From: JACDAN01 sp963847235
Lineage (GTDB): Bacteria > Actinomycetota > Thermoleophilia > Gaiellales > Gaiellaceae
NCBI GenBank assembly: GCA_963847235.1
Contig: CAWJYU010000009.1
Coordinates: 62,001 to 126,000 of the forward strand
Direction: 5' to 3'
DNA length: 64,000 nt
Under the pieces are notes generated by a model. It ran no database searches. It saw nothing but the letters and a program-made list of their open reading frames with translations, and had not been told where the DNA came from. The translations under genes and the position numbers were made by a program. This document shows positions 1 through 9,006 of this stretch, piece after piece. Positions within the stretch are counted from its first letter, which is position 1; every line of letters begins with the position of its first letter.

Positions 1-1
1 C

Positions 2-1474
2 CACAAGGCGATCGCCCGCTGGCTCAAGGACGAGAACGGCCCCGCAGCGGCGCTCGTCGCGGTCGATCCGAGAGACGGTGCGATCAAGGCGATGATCGGC
101 GGCTCGAACTTCCGCGAGAGCCAGTTCAACCTTGCCGTCCAGGGCGAGCGGCAGGCCGGCTCCTCCTTCAAGCCGTTCGTGCTCGCGGCCGCGCTCGAGC
201 AGGGGATCTCGCAGGCGACGGAGTTCGTCTCCAAGCCGCAGACGATCTTCCTCGGCGACAAGTACTGGGCGGTCACGAACTACGAGGACGCCTATCTCGG
301 GTCGACCGACCTCGAGACGGCGACCATCCACTCGGACAACGCGGTCTACGCGCAGCTGACCGCGCTCGTCGGACCGAAGAACGTCCGGCGGGCGGCCCAT
401 GAGCTCGGCGTCACCAGCCGGTTGAACGACTACTTCGCAATCGGGCTCGGGGCCGAGGCCGTCAACCCGCTCGAGATGGCCCGCGCTTTCTCGACCTTCG
501 CGAACCGCGGCCGCCGCGTCGACGGCTCGATTTTCGGGAATCGACCGCGGGCGATCCAGTGGATCCACCGCGTCGGCCAGAAGCGGCGCGCGAACGCACC
601 GGTGCAGCGACCTGTCCTCGACGCCGAGAAGGCCGACCTGATGAACGACATCCTCCAGAAGGTCGTCCGCCAGGGGACTGGATCAAAGGCCGCGCTCCGC
701 GACGGGCGTCCTGCCGCCGGCAAGACCGGCACGACGGAGAACTACGGCGACGCGTGGTTCGTCGGCTACACGCCGCAGCTCGCGGTCGCCGTCTGGGTGG
801 GGTACCCGAACGACCTCACGCCGATGCTGACCGAGTACGAGGGCGAGTCGGTCGCCGGCGGGACGTTTCCCGCCCTGATCTGGAAGTCGTTCATGGACGT
901 GGCGCTGGATCACCTCGAGGAGGAGCCGGCCTACTTCGACCCCCCGAACCTCCCCTACTCAGTCCCGATGAACGTCGTCCAGCGCTCCGGCAAGCTCCTC
1001 GTCGACAACGGTCTCTGCCGCGGGCCGAAGAGCGTCTGGTTCTTCTCCGGACAGAGCCCCAAACGGGAGGCGCCCTGCAGGCCGAACGAGGTCGAGGTGC
1101 CGCGCGTGGTCGGCTCGACTGTCGCCGAGGCCAAGGCGCAGCTTGCGTCCCAGCCGCTGCAGTACGACCTGATCTACCGTCCGGCGAAGCCGGGCGAGCG
1201 GCTCGACGTCGTCCTTGGCCAGATCCCCGCGCGAGGGACGCTCTCCGCCCACGACCAGGTGACGCTGATCCTCGCCAAGCCGCGGTTCGGCGTCGTGCCG
1301 AGCGTGGTCGGGATGCCGGTGTCCAGGGCCGTCCAGCAGCTGGAGCGCCTGAAGCTCCAGCCCGCTGTGGTGGGCGGCTCACAGGTCGGCAAGGTGGTCA
1401 GGCAGGTGCCGAAGGGCGGCCGCGTCGCCGCCGCCCCGGGGATGCCGATCCGCCTGATCGCATCGGCCGGCTGA
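2..1474 (+). CDS. Class A penicillin-binding protein, C-terminal part, with PASTA domains (5' end outside window)
   Basis: Peptidoglycan transpeptidase acting outside the membrane. The open frame runs in from the left edge, so the glycosyltransferase domain and membrane anchor lie upstream of the window. Visible transpeptidase motifs are SxxK in GSSFKPF, SxN in HSDNAVY and KTG in AGKTGTTENYGDAW, in normal order and spacing. After the transpeptidase domain come two PASTA-type repeats (from about VPRVVGSTVAEAKAQL and VPSVVGMPVSRAVQQL to the end), which in this family bind muropeptides or beta-lactams. The last 77 bases overlap the convergent glycosylase gene. An internal ATG at 92 exists, but the protein clearly starts earlier. 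Confidence 0.93.
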   Translation, partial: HKAIARWLKDENGPAAALVAVDPRDGAIKAMIGGSNFRESQFNLAVQGERQAGSSFKPFVLAAALEQGISQATEFVSKPQTIFLGDKYWAVTNYEDAYLGSTDLETATIHSDNAVYAQLTALVGPKNVRRAAHELGVTSRLNDYFAIGLGAEAVNPLEMARAFSTFANRGRRVDGSIFGNRPRAIQWIHRVGQKRRANAPVQRPVLDAEKADLMNDILQKVVRQGTGSKAALRDGRPAAGKTGTTENYGDAWFVGYTPQLAVAVWVGYPNDLTPMLTEYEGESVAGGTFPALIWKSFMDVALDHLEEEPAYFDPPNLPYSVPMNVVQRSGKLLVDNGLCRGPKSVWFFSGQSPKREAPCRPNEVEVPRVVGSTVAEAKAQLASQPLQYDLIYRPAKPGERLDVVLGQIPARGTLSAHDQVTLILAKPRFGVVPSVVGMPVSRAVQQLERLKLQPAVVGGSQVGKVVRQVPKGGRVAAAPGMPIRLIASAG

Positions 1475-2009
1475 GATACGGCGAGCCGGCCAGCGCGTAG
1501 CGCCACGGCTGGTCTGCAGCCTTCGTGATCCCGATCCTGGGGCCGACGGCGATCTCCGGCTCGTCTCGCCGCGGGAGGAGCTCGAACGGCGGCGTGTCCA
1601 GCGGGAGGCCGTCGAGGTCGCGGGTGATGCCGAGCGCCTGACAGAGGCGGCCCGGCCCCGCGCAGAGGAGCCGGGGGTCGTCGAGGCGGCGGCGCTCCTG
1701 CATCGTCTCGATCCCGCTCGTGGGTTCCAGGGCGCGGATCAGGACAGCACTCGCGATGCCCTCGTCCTCGCAGACGAAGTTCAGGCACCAGTGGATGCCG
1801 TAGGAGCGGTAGACGTACGCGTGGCCGGGTGCGCCGAACATGGAGGCGTTTCGCTCCGTTCGACCGCCGTAGCCGTGCGCGGCCGGATCCTCGTGGTCGT
1901 AGGCCTCGACCTCCACGATCGGGCCGCCGACGCCGTCGACGAGCAGCATGACGCCGATCAGCTCCGGCGCGACCTCGTGCACCGATCTCGCGAAGAAGTC
2001 TCTCGTCAT
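1398..2009 (-). CDS. mpg: DNA-3-methyladenine glycosylase, AAG/MPG family
   Basis: Base-excision repair enzyme that removes alkylated purines such as 3-methyladenine. The 203-residue product begins MTRDFFARSVHEVAPELIG and shows the family pattern: IVEVEAYDHEDPAAHGYGG with the catalytic Glu, RNASMFGAPGHAYVYRSYG with substrate-pocket aromatic residues, and GPGRLCQALGI. Length matches the family, although the last 25 or so Arg/Ser-rich residues overlap the PBP gene antisense and look like read-through. The ATG start overlaps the stop of the upstream MFS gene by four bases, making this the last gene of the leftward operon. Confidence 0.92.
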   Translation of the reverse strand: MTRDFFARSVHEVAPELIGVMLLVDGVGGPIVEVEAYDHEDPAAHGYGGRTERNASMFGAPGHAYVYRSYGIHWCLNFVCEDEGIASAVLIRALEPTSGIETMQERRRLDDPRLLCAGPGRLCQALGITRDLDGLPLDTPPFELLPRRDEPEIAVGPRIGITKAADQPWRYALAGSPYLSRPMRSGGSASPGRRRRGRPSAPA

Positions 2010-3277
2010 TCGTCCTGGGGCCGGCGAGAGTCGTAGCGGACGAGTGCCGGGATCGCCGCTGCGACGACCGCGGTGCCGATCACTGTGAGGATCCCGCCCG
2101 AGACGATCGAGGCGCGGACGCTCGTCAGCGAGGCGACGATGCCCGCCTCGACGTTTCCGATCTCGGGAGCCCCGGCGACCTGGGCGAGCTCGATCCCCGA
2201 GAGCCGGCCGCGCATCGAGTCCGGAGTAACGGTGAGGAGGATGTTCGAGCGAAGCACGGCGCTGATGAAGTCGGCCGCACCGGCGACGGCCAGGAAGACA
2301 ACGGCGAACCACACGGCCTCGGCAAAGCCGACAACCGCGATCGCGACGCCCCACGCCGCCGCGGCGATGCAAACCCCCAGCCCCTGGCGCCGCAGGGTCA
2401 TCATCCAGCCGGAGGTGAGCGACGCGAGCAGGGCGCCGAAGAAGGGTGCCGCGTAGAGCACGCCGAGGACGCCGGCGCCGCCGCCGAGCTTCTCCGCGAA
2501 CGCCGGGAAGAGCGCTCTCGGCATCCCAAAGATCATGGCGTTCGTGTCCACGACGAAGATTCCGAGGAGCACCTTCCTCCGCTTGACGTACCGGAACCCG
2601 TCGAGGATCGACCTCAGGCTCGGTCGGTCGGCGTCCGGTGCGGGCGGCACGGGCGGCAGCAGCCAGATCGCGACCAGCGAAGCCGCGAAGGTGGCGATGT
2701 CGATCGCGTAGGCGGTCGCGAGCCCGACGACCGCGATCAGGACGCCGGCCATGACCGGGCCGGCGACGCGGGCGAGCGTGAAGATCACGTCCTCCACGGC
2801 GATCGCCGCCAGCAGCTGGTCGTCCCGGACGAGTCGCGGCGTGAGCGCGTTGCGCGCCGGCCGCTGAAAACCGTACGCCGCGGTGCCGAGCGCCTCGGCC
2901 GCGAAGAGGAACGCGACGCTCGGGTCGGGCAGGAGCGCGTTGACGACGAGCCCGCCGGTGACGAGCAGGAGCGCCACGTCGGACAGCAGCAGCAGGCGCC
3001 GGCGGTCGACGGCGTCGGCGACTGCGCCGCCGTAGATCGGGACGATGAGCAGCGGCACGAGTGCCGCGACTCCGAGCATCCCGACGAGGAGCGTGGAGCG
3101 CGTCTCCGCGTAGAGCTGGTAGGGGATGGCGACCGTCGTGATCTGGCTGCCGACCGCCGAGATCCCGGTCCCGAACCAGAGGCGGCGGAAGTCGCGCGAC
3201 TGCTGGAGCGGCCGGATGTCGACGGCGATGCGGGCGAACAGGCCGCGCTCGGGCGGCGGCTCCCGGCCTTCGGTCAC
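2006..3277 (-). CDS. MFS transporter, EntS-like (MFS_3) group
   Basis: Twelve-helix major facilitator protein of 423 residues. The N-terminal cytoplasmic stretch is followed by FRRLWFGTGISAVGSQITTVAIPYQLY and the loop motif GGAVADAVDRRRLLLLSD, typical of the MFS_3 (enterobactin exporter EntS-like) group. These usually export small molecules by proton antiport; the substrate cannot be read from sequence. The start is GTG at 3277, only three bases after the stop of the RemA-like gene, and the stop overlaps the glycosylase start. It sits in an operon with serine and branched-chain amino acid genes, so amino-acid or metabolite export is possible but unproven. Confidence 0.85.
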   Translation of the reverse strand: MTEGREPPPERGLFARIAVDIRPLQQSRDFRRLWFGTGISAVGSQITTVAIPYQLYAETRSTLLVGMLGVAALVPLLIVPIYGGAVADAVDRRRLLLLSDVALLLVTGGLVVNALLPDPSVAFLFAAEALGTAAYGFQRPARNALTPRLVRDDQLLAAIAVEDVIFTLARVAGPVMAGVLIAVVGLATAYAIDIATFAASLVAIWLLPPVPPAPDADRPSLRSILDGFRYVKRRKVLLGIFVVDTNAMIFGMPRALFPAFAEKLGGGAGVLGVLYAAPFFGALLASLTSGWMMTLRRQGLGVCIAAAAWGVAIAVVGFAEAVWFAVVFLAVAGAADFISAVLRSNILLTVTPDSMRGRLSGIELAQVAGAPEIGNVEAGIVASLTSVRASIVSGGILTVIGTAVVAAAIPALVRYDSRRPQDE

Positions 3278-3280
3278 CCG

Positions 3281-3634
3281 TTAAAAGAGCTTCTCGTCGT
3301 CCTCTGGCTTGGCCGTCGCTTCCAGCAGGCGGCGCGCGCGCCGGCCGAGATCGGCGAGGTCGACGCGACCGCTCTCCGCGCCGCTGGCGATTCGCTCGGC
3401 GAGGTCGAGAGCGCTGTCGATGATCTGCGTGTTCGCCGCGGCCTCCTGACCCATCTCGTGGAGGATCGTCCGCTCGGTGCGGCCGGCGATGATCGGGTCG
3501 GGGACGCCCTCGATCCACACGCGCGTTCTCCGCCCTCCTCCACGCTCGTCGCCGGTCAGCGGCTCGAGTGCGTAGATCTTGTCCGCGCGCGCGTACTTCC
3601 CGAAGCCGAGGAAGACCATGCGGTTGTCGGCCAT
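3281..3634 (-). CDS. Small RemA/DUF370-like protein
   Basis: 117-residue protein. Residues 7-55 resemble RemA (DUF370), a small DNA-binding regulator of matrix genes in Bacillus: a LGFGKYARADKIYALEP segment matches RemA's GFGN...ARRIVAI, and GGGRRTRVWIEG matches its conserved GRRTRAV. The C-terminal half (about 60-117) is an Ala/Glu/Arg-rich helical extension absent from RemA. The ATG shares one base with the stop of the DegT aminotransferase gene (TGATG), so the two are probably translationally coupled. The match is by eye over about 45 residues; a structural or regulatory role is inference, and an unrelated small protein remains possible. Confidence 0.5.
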   Translation of the reverse strand: MADNRMVFLGFGKYARADKIYALEPLTGDERGGGRRTRVWIEGVPDPIIAGRTERTILHEMGQEAAANTQIIDSALDLAERIASGAESGRVDLADLGRRARRLLEATAKPEDDEKLF

Positions 3635-4761
3635 CAGCGCGCCACCGCCTCGCGGAGGGCTTCCGCCACGTACTCCTGATCGTCCGGCTCGATCTGCGGG
3701 AAGAACGGCAGCGCCAGCGTCCGGCTCGCGATGTCCTCCGCCACTGGGCAGAGGCCCTCGCCGAAACCGAACTGCTCCCGCATGTAGGTCTGGAGGTGGA
3801 TGCACGGCACGTACTCGGCCACGTCCACCCCGCCCTCCCGGAGATCTGCCATCACGCGTGCGCGGTCGAGCTCCGGCGCAAGCGTGACGACGTAGACGAA
3901 CCAGGAACGCCGCCGGTCGGCGTCGTCCGCGGGCGCCAGCTCGACGCCGTCGACGTCCGCGAGCAGCTCCGCGTACCGGGCGGCCGCCTCGGCGCGCAGC
4001 TCGAGCGCCCGGTCGAGCTTCTCGAGCTGGGCGATGCCGATCGCCGCCTGCACGTCGGTCCAGCGGTAGTTGAACCCGACCCGGACGTGGTTGAACCAGC
4101 CGCCGCCGTCGTAGGAGCGGCCCTGGTTCCGGAGCGAGCGGACCACCTTCCAGGTCTCCTCGTCGTGCGTGACGACGACGCCGCCCTCGCCGGTCGCGAG
4201 CTGCTTGTTCGGGTAGAAGCCGAAGACGGCCGGCGGGCCGTGTGAGCCGATCGGCTTTCCCCTGTACTCGGCGCCGAGCGCCTCCGCGGAGTCCTCGATC
4301 AGGGCGACCCCATGCCTGGCGGCGATCTCCATCAGGGCGTCGAGGTCGCACGGGAGGCCGAACATGTCGACGGCGACGATTCCCTTCGTCTGCTCGGTGA
4401 TCGCCGCCTCGACGGCCGCCGGATCGAGGTTCCAGGTGCGCGGGTCGACATCGGCGAAGACCGGCGTCGCGCCCTCGAAGAGGAAGCAGTTCGCGGACGC
4501 AGCGAACGAGAGCGTCGAGGTGATGACCTCGTCGCCCTCGCCGATCCCCGCCGCGCGCACCAGCATGTGCAGCCCCGCCGTCCCGCTCGACACGGCGGCC
4601 GCGTACGGTGCGCCCACGCGCTCGGCAATCAGCTCCTCGAACCGGTCGATCGTCGGCCCGAGCGAGAGCCGCCCCGAGCGCAGGACCTCGAGGACGAGCT
4701 CCTCCTCCCGCTCGTCGATCCAGGGCCGCGCGAGCGGCACGCGGCGGGTCGCCTGCGTCAC
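3634..4761 (-). CDS. DegT/DnrJ/EryC1/StrS family PLP aminotransferase
   Basis: Sugar-aminotransferase fold of 375 residues. It carries the family hallmarks: N-terminal VPLARPWIDEREEELVLEVLRSG, the SGTAGLHMLVRAAG cofactor-binding loop, the EDSAEALGAEYRGKPIG segment and the PLP lysine in GFYPNKQLATGEGGVVV. Members transaminate nucleotide-linked keto-sugars for cell-wall, capsule or antibiotic sugars. No sugar nucleotide gene is adjacent, so the substrate is open. The start overlaps the ilvE stop by four bases and the stop overlaps the next start by one base, so it sits inside a translationally coupled operon. Confidence 0.92.
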   Translation of the reverse strand: MTQATRRVPLARPWIDEREEELVLEVLRSGRLSLGPTIDRFEELIAERVGAPYAAAVSSGTAGLHMLVRAAGIGEGDEVITSTLSFAASANCFLFEGATPVFADVDPRTWNLDPAAVEAAITEQTKGIVAVDMFGLPCDLDALMEIAARHGVALIEDSAEALGAEYRGKPIGSHGPPAVFGFYPNKQLATGEGGVVVTHDEETWKVVRSLRNQGRSYDGGGWFNHVRVGFNYRWTDVQAAIGIAQLEKLDRALELRAEAAARYAELLADVDGVELAPADDADRRRSWFVYVVTLAPELDRARVMADLREGGVDVAEYVPCIHLQTYMREQFGFGEGLCPVAEDIASRTLALPFFPQIEPDDQEYVAEALREAVAR

Positions 4762-5705
4762 GCGGCCGGCGTCGGAGCCGGCGACTGCGACGGGATCGCC
4801 GCGTACTCGAGCCAGTGCGACCAGCGCTCGCTTCCGCCGCGCACCGTGTCGAGATAGGCCTTCTGCAGCTTCAGCGTCACCTCACCGGGCGGCCCGACCT
4901 CCTGGTCGTCGACCGACCGGATCGGCGTTACTTCTGCCGCGGTCCCGGTCATGAAGATCTCGTCCGCGAGGTAGAGGTCGGTGCGGATCAGGTTCGTCTC
5001 CTCGACCGTGTACCCGAGATCCTGCGCGATCTGGATGATCGAATTGCGGGTGATGCCCGGCAGGATCGACGTCGAGAGCGGCGGCGTCGTGATCTTCCCG
5101 TCCTTGACGACGAAGACGTTCTCGCCCGAGCCGTCCGCGATGTAGCCGTCGTCGGTGAGCAGGATCGCCTCGTCGTAGCCGGCCCGGTTGGCCTCGATCA
5201 CCGCGAGCATGGAGTTGAGATAGATGCCCGTCGCCTTCGCCGCGTGCGGGATCGTGTTCGCACCGACCCGCTTCCAGCTGGAGATCTTGCAGCGGATGCC
5301 GTTCTTCATCCCGTCGTCGCCGAGGTAGGCGCCCCAAGGCCAGCTCATGATCACGACCTCCACGGGGTTGCCCGCGGTCGAGACGCCGAGCTCGCCGTAG
5401 CCGTAGAAGGCGAACGGCCGGAGGTAGCACTCGGGCAGGCCGTTGACGCCGATCACCTGGAGGCACGCGTCGCGGATCTCCTCGACCGAGTACGGGAGCT
5501 CCATGTAGAGGAGCCTGGCGGAGGCGTCGAGGCGCTTGATGTGGTCGGTCAGGCGGAAGACGGCCGGGCCCTTGGGCGTCTCGTAGCAGCGGATCCCCTC
5601 GAAGACACCCGTGCCGTAGTGCAGCCCGTGAGCCCCCACGTGAACCTTGGCGTCGCCCCAGTCCACGAGCTCGCCGTTCATCCAGATTTTGTCGGTTGCG
5701 ATCAT
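4758..5705 (-). CDS. ilvE: Branched-chain amino acid aminotransferase (class IV)
   Basis: Fold-type IV PLP enzyme of 315 residues that interconverts Leu/Ile/Val and their keto acids. Recognisable are KIWMNGELVDWGDAKVHVGAHGLHYGTGVFEGIRCY at the start, the PLP lysine in HAAKATGIYLNSMLAV, DGYIADGSGENVFVV, and ILPGITRNSIIQIA and EIFMTGTAAEVTPI near the end. These agree with ilvE of the long-chain type. There is a 30-base gap after ybaK and a four-base overlap with the DegT gene. Its place next to serA and a serC-like aminotransferase makes the operon an amino-acid synthesis unit. Confidence 0.93.
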   Translation of the reverse strand: MIATDKIWMNGELVDWGDAKVHVGAHGLHYGTGVFEGIRCYETPKGPAVFRLTDHIKRLDASARLLYMELPYSVEEIRDACLQVIGVNGLPECYLRPFAFYGYGELGVSTAGNPVEVVIMSWPWGAYLGDDGMKNGIRCKISSWKRVGANTIPHAAKATGIYLNSMLAVIEANRAGYDEAILLTDDGYIADGSGENVFVVKDGKITTPPLSTSILPGITRNSIIQIAQDLGYTVEETNLIRTDLYLADEIFMTGTAAEVTPIRSVDDQEVGPPGEVTLKLQKAYLDTVRGGSERWSHWLEYAAIPSQSPAPTPAA

Positions 5706-5735
5706 GCGCCTCCTCCGGATTTTTCTGGCCGAATG

Positions 5736-6224
5736 TTAGGCGGCCTCCACGACAGCGTCCATCTGCTGCGCCTTCGCGAGCCGGACGAGGTCTCCCGGCG
5801 ACAGCGTGGCCATGTGGCTGGGCGAGCCGGCGCCGATCCAGACCCGCTCGTGGACGAGGAGCTGACGGTCGACGAAGACCTTCGAGACCTTCGGAAGAGG
5901 GAACGGCGCGACCGCCCCCGGCTCGAACCCCGTCGAGTCCCGAACCTGTGCCGCGTCCGCGATCTTGGCTCGCCGACACCCGGCGGCCTCCGCGACCTTC
6001 TGCGAGTCCGCCCGGCGGTCGCCCGGGACCATCACGACGATCGGTGCGCCGTCGCAGTCGAACACGAGTGACTTGACGATCTGGGAGAGCTTGCATCCCA
6101 CCGCTCGCGCCGCATCCTCGGCGGTCGGCGTGCCGGCCGCGAACTCCTCGATCCGGCCCTCGACACCCCCCTGGCGGAGAAACGCGGCGACGCGCTCGAC
6201 CTCCTCTGGCCACCGCCGCTCCAC
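5736..6224 (-). CDS. YbaK/EbsC-family aminoacyl-tRNA deacylase
   Basis: 162-residue INS/YbaK-fold protein that clears mischarged tRNAs (typically Cys or Ala on tRNA-Pro) in trans. Features are the family-wide lysine in CKLSQIVKSLVFDCDGAPIVVMVPG, RRAKIADAAQVRDSTGFEPGAVAPF, and a C-terminal WIGAGSPSHMATLSPGDLVRL. Length is normal. It sits 13 bases after serA. The exact tRNA substrate cannot be decided from sequence. ProXp and YeaK-type relatives share this fold. Confidence 0.88.
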   Translation of the reverse strand: MERRWPEEVERVAAFLRQGGVEGRIEEFAAGTPTAEDAARAVGCKLSQIVKSLVFDCDGAPIVVMVPGDRRADSQKVAEAAGCRRAKIADAAQVRDSTGFEPGAVAPFPLPKVSKVFVDRQLLVHERVWIGAGSPSHMATLSPGDLVRLAKAQQMDAVVEAA

Positions 6225-6237
6225 CGCCGAAGCGTAC

Positions 6238-7816
6238 TCAGAGGCTGATCAGCCGGGCGTCGTCGAAGCCCTCGGCCCGAACGCGCTCGACGAGGCTCGG
6301 CTCCGGCTCGCTGTCCACGGAGAGCACCATCAGCGCCTTGCCTCCACGCCGCGTCCGGGACACGGCCATGTTGGCAATGTTCACGCCGGCGTCGCCGAAG
6401 AGCGTCCCGACCCGGCCGATCACGCCCGGAACATCGTCGTAGCGGAACAGGACGAGCAGCGGCGCGAACTCCATCTCCAGCTCGAAGCCGAGGGCGCTGA
6501 CGAGCCACAAGCGGTCGTCGCGGCCGATCGTCGTGCCTGAGACTCGCAGCGGCTCGCCGTTCGAGCCGACGCCGACGCGGACGAGGTTCGTGAAGTCGCG
6601 GCAGGCGCGCTGACGCTGCTCGACCACCTCGATCCCACGCTCCTCTGCAAGCAGCGGCGCGTTCACGTAGTTCACCGGCTGCTCGAAGCGGCCCTGGAAG
6701 GCGCCGTTCAGCGCGGCCGAGGTCAGAAGCCGCGTGTCGTAGTCGGCGAGGTTGCCGTAGTACGTCAGCTCGATCTGCTCCGCGTGCCCCTCGGCCAGCT
6801 CCATCGCGAGGCGGCCGAGCTTCGCGGCCAGCGGGACGAACGGGCCGAGCACCTCCAGGTCGTCCCGCCCGATCGCAGGGATGTTCACGGCGTTGGCCAC
6901 GAGACCGCCGGCGAGCGCAGCGGCGACCTGCTCGGCGACGATGAGGCCGGCGCGGTCCTGGGCCTCCTCCGTGGAGGCGGCGAGGTGAGGCGTGACGACG
7001 ACGCTGTCGAGCTCCGAGCAGCGGCCCCGAGTACGGCTCTGCGGAGAAGACGTCGAGCGCGGCGCCCGCGAGCCGTCCGGACCGAAGAGCGTCGAGCAGC
7101 GCCTCCTCGTCGACCAGCTCCCCGCGCGCGGCGTTGATCAGGTGCGCGCCCGGCTTCATCTTTCCGAGCGCTTCCGCGTCGATGCAGCCTCGGGTCTCGT
7201 CCGAGAGCGGCAGGTGGAGCGTCAGGAAGTCGGCGGCGGCCAGGACCTCGTCCGCCGTCTCGGCCCTCGTGACCCCGAGCTCCCGGTACCGATCCTTGGC
7301 GACGAACGGGTCGTGGGCGACCACGTCCATCCCGAGACCGACGGCGCGGCGTGCGACCTGCTGGCCGATCCGCCCGAACCCCAGAACGCCGAGGGTCTTG
7401 CCCTCCAGCTCGATCCCGCCGTACGCGGCGCGCTCCCACCGACCCTGCTTGAGTGAGGCGTGCGCCTGCGGGATGTGCCGCGCCAGCGCGACGAGGAGCC
7501 CGACGGCGTGTTCGGCCGCCGACACGACCGTCGACTCGGGCGCATTGGCGACGACGATTCCGCGCCGAGTGGCCGCGTCCACGTCGACGTTGTCCACTCC
7601 CACGCCGGCACGCCCGATCACCTTCAGCCGCTCGGCCCGCTCGAGAATGCCGGCGGTCAGCTTCGTCGCCGAGCGGATCACGATCGCGTCGTAGTCGCCG
7701 ATCCGCTCCTCGAGCGGAAAGTCGCCGTCGACGTCGACGTCGAACTGCTCCCGCAGCAGCTCGATCCCGGCCTCGGCGATCGGCTCTCGAACGAGAACCC
7801 GCAGTCTGTCGCTCAC
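6238..7816 (-). CDS. serA: D-3-phosphoglycerate dehydrogenase, interrupted by a one-base insertion
   Basis: First enzyme of phosphorylated serine synthesis. Reading from 7816, the first frame gives the substrate and NAD domains (GVLGFGRIGQQVARRAVGLGMDVVAHDP; catalytic Arg in NAARGELVDEEAL). It is lost after AEPYSGPLL at about position 7015, where one extra C on the + strand (7014-7015) shifts the frame. Removing it restores ELDSVVVTPHLAAST, with the catalytic His, and runs on through the intervening ASB-type domain and C-terminal ACT domain (VLFRYDDVPGVIGRVGTLFGDAGVNIANMAV), about 525 residues, normal for the long form. The ACT domain suggests serine feedback. The start overlaps the upstream aminotransferase stop by four bases. 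A sequencing or assembly error is more likely than a true pseudogene. Confidence 0.9.
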
Positions 7817-8964
7817 ACTCTGGTGTGCTCGAACGCTTCGAGCGCCGCGGTGATCGCGGCCCCGCGCTCGATGTCCGCGCCCAGCTCGGCGAGCACCAGC
7901 TCGACGCCGGCAAGCGCAGTCGTGATGTCGAAGACGTCGTAGTAGCCGATGTGGCCGATGCGGAAGACCTTGCCCTTCAGCGGCCCCTGGCCCGGCGCGA
8001 GCACGATTCCTTGGCGGTCGCGGAGGGTCTGCACGAGCTCACTCGAGTCGATTCCGTCGGGCGCGTTGATCGCGGTGACCACGGCGGAGCGGTCGTCGTC
8101 CGGCGAGAAGAGCTCGAGGCCCATCGCCTTGACGCCGGCGCGGCAGGCGCGGCCCAGGCGCGTGTGTCGCTCGAACGCCTGCTCCAGTCCCTCTTCGACG
8201 AGGAGCCCCAGCGCGACGTCGAGGCCGACGACGATCGAGACGGCGGGCGTGAACGCCGGGTCGAACGCCTCCTGCCTGTCGCGCGTCTCGTGCCAGTCGA
8301 AGTAATACCGGCCGGGCGCGTCCTTCTCGACCGCGGCCCAAGCGTCGGCCGAGACCGAGACGGTGGCGAGCCCGGGCGGCGTCATCAGCGCTTTCTGCGA
8401 CCCGGAGACGACGGCGTCGAGGCGCCAGGCGTCGGTCTCGAGCGGGACGGCGCCGAGGCTCGAGACTGCGTCGACGACGACGAGCGCGCCGGCCTCCTTC
8501 GCGGCGGCGGCCAGCGCCTGGACGTCGGCGACGACGCCGGTGGAGGTCTCCGAATGCGTGAGGAAGACGACCTTCGCGCCGCCGAGCTCGGCGAGCCGGG
8601 TCGCGAGATCGTCCGCCGAAGGCGACGCGCCCCACTCGTAGTCGATCGTGTTTACGTCGCAGCCGAAGCTGCCGGCCAGCGCCGCCCAGCGCTCGCCGAA
8701 GTGCCCTGCCGACACGACCACGACGCGGTCGCCGGGCCGCGTGAGGTTCGAGACGGCGGACTCCATGCCGCCGGTCCCAGAGGACGTGAAGACGAGGACG
8801 TCGCCTTCGGTCCGGTACACCTCGCGGAGCCCGTCGAGGGTGCGCTCGAGGATCTCTCGGAAGTCCGAACTGCGGTGGTGGATGATCGGCCGGCTCATCG
8901 CCTCCAGCACCTGGGGCGGCACCGGCGTCGGGCCCGGCGTGAAGAGGTAGCGCTTGGCGGCCAC
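7813..8964 (-). CDS. Class V PLP aminotransferase (serine/alanine-glyoxylate or phosphoserine type)
   Basis: 383-residue fold-type I enzyme beginning VAAKRYLFTPGPTPVPPQVLEAM, which is the SerC/AGXT-like start of this group. The PLP lysine is in VVSGSQKALMTPPGLA, with FTSSGTGGMESAVSNL and VVVDAVSSLGAVPLETD around the cofactor. It lies directly upstream of, and overlaps, serA, so a role as the phosphoserine aminotransferase of the pathway is reasonable. Serine-glyoxylate or alanine-glyoxylate exchange is the alternative. GTG at 8964 is chosen because a TANNNT box (leftward TAGCCT, 8973-8978) lies eight bases ahead, as in leaderless actinobacterial genes. It is the first gene of the operon. Confidence 0.85.
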   Translation of the reverse strand: MAAKRYLFTPGPTPVPPQVLEAMSRPIIHHRSSDFREILERTLDGLREVYRTEGDVLVFTSSGTGGMESAVSNLTRPGDRVVVVSAGHFGERWAALAGSFGCDVNTIDYEWGASPSADDLATRLAELGGAKVVFLTHSETSTGVVADVQALAAAAKEAGALVVVDAVSSLGAVPLETDAWRLDAVVSGSQKALMTPPGLATVSVSADAWAAVEKDAPGRYYFDWHETRDRQEAFDPAFTPAVSIVVGLDVALGLLVEEGLEQAFERHTRLGRACRAGVKAMGLELFSPDDDRSAVVTAINAPDGIDSSELVQTLRDRQGIVLAPGQGPLKGKVFRIGHIGYYDVFDITTALAGVELVLAELGADIERGAAITAALEAFEHTRV

Positions 8965-8972
8965 TGCCCTGG

Positions 8973-8999
8973 AGGCTAGCGCGTGGGTCGTACTACCCT
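8973..8999. promoter_or_regulatory. Divergent leaderless -10 boxes
   Basis: Leftward TAGCCT (8973-8978) lies eight bases before the GTG of the class V aminotransferase. Rightward TACCCT (8994-8999) lies seven bases before the ATG at 9007. TANNNT at this distance from a start codon is the usual sign of leaderless transcription in actinobacteria. No convincing -35 boxes are seen. Confidence 0.5.
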
Positions 9000-9006
9000 C
9001 GCCGGA

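Noticed and set aside
1398..1474. Overlap of the PBP and glycosylase 3' ends as evidence of a frameshift
   Set aside because: Both proteins are complete in their conserved regions; a short convergent overlap with a degenerate tail is enough to explain it.
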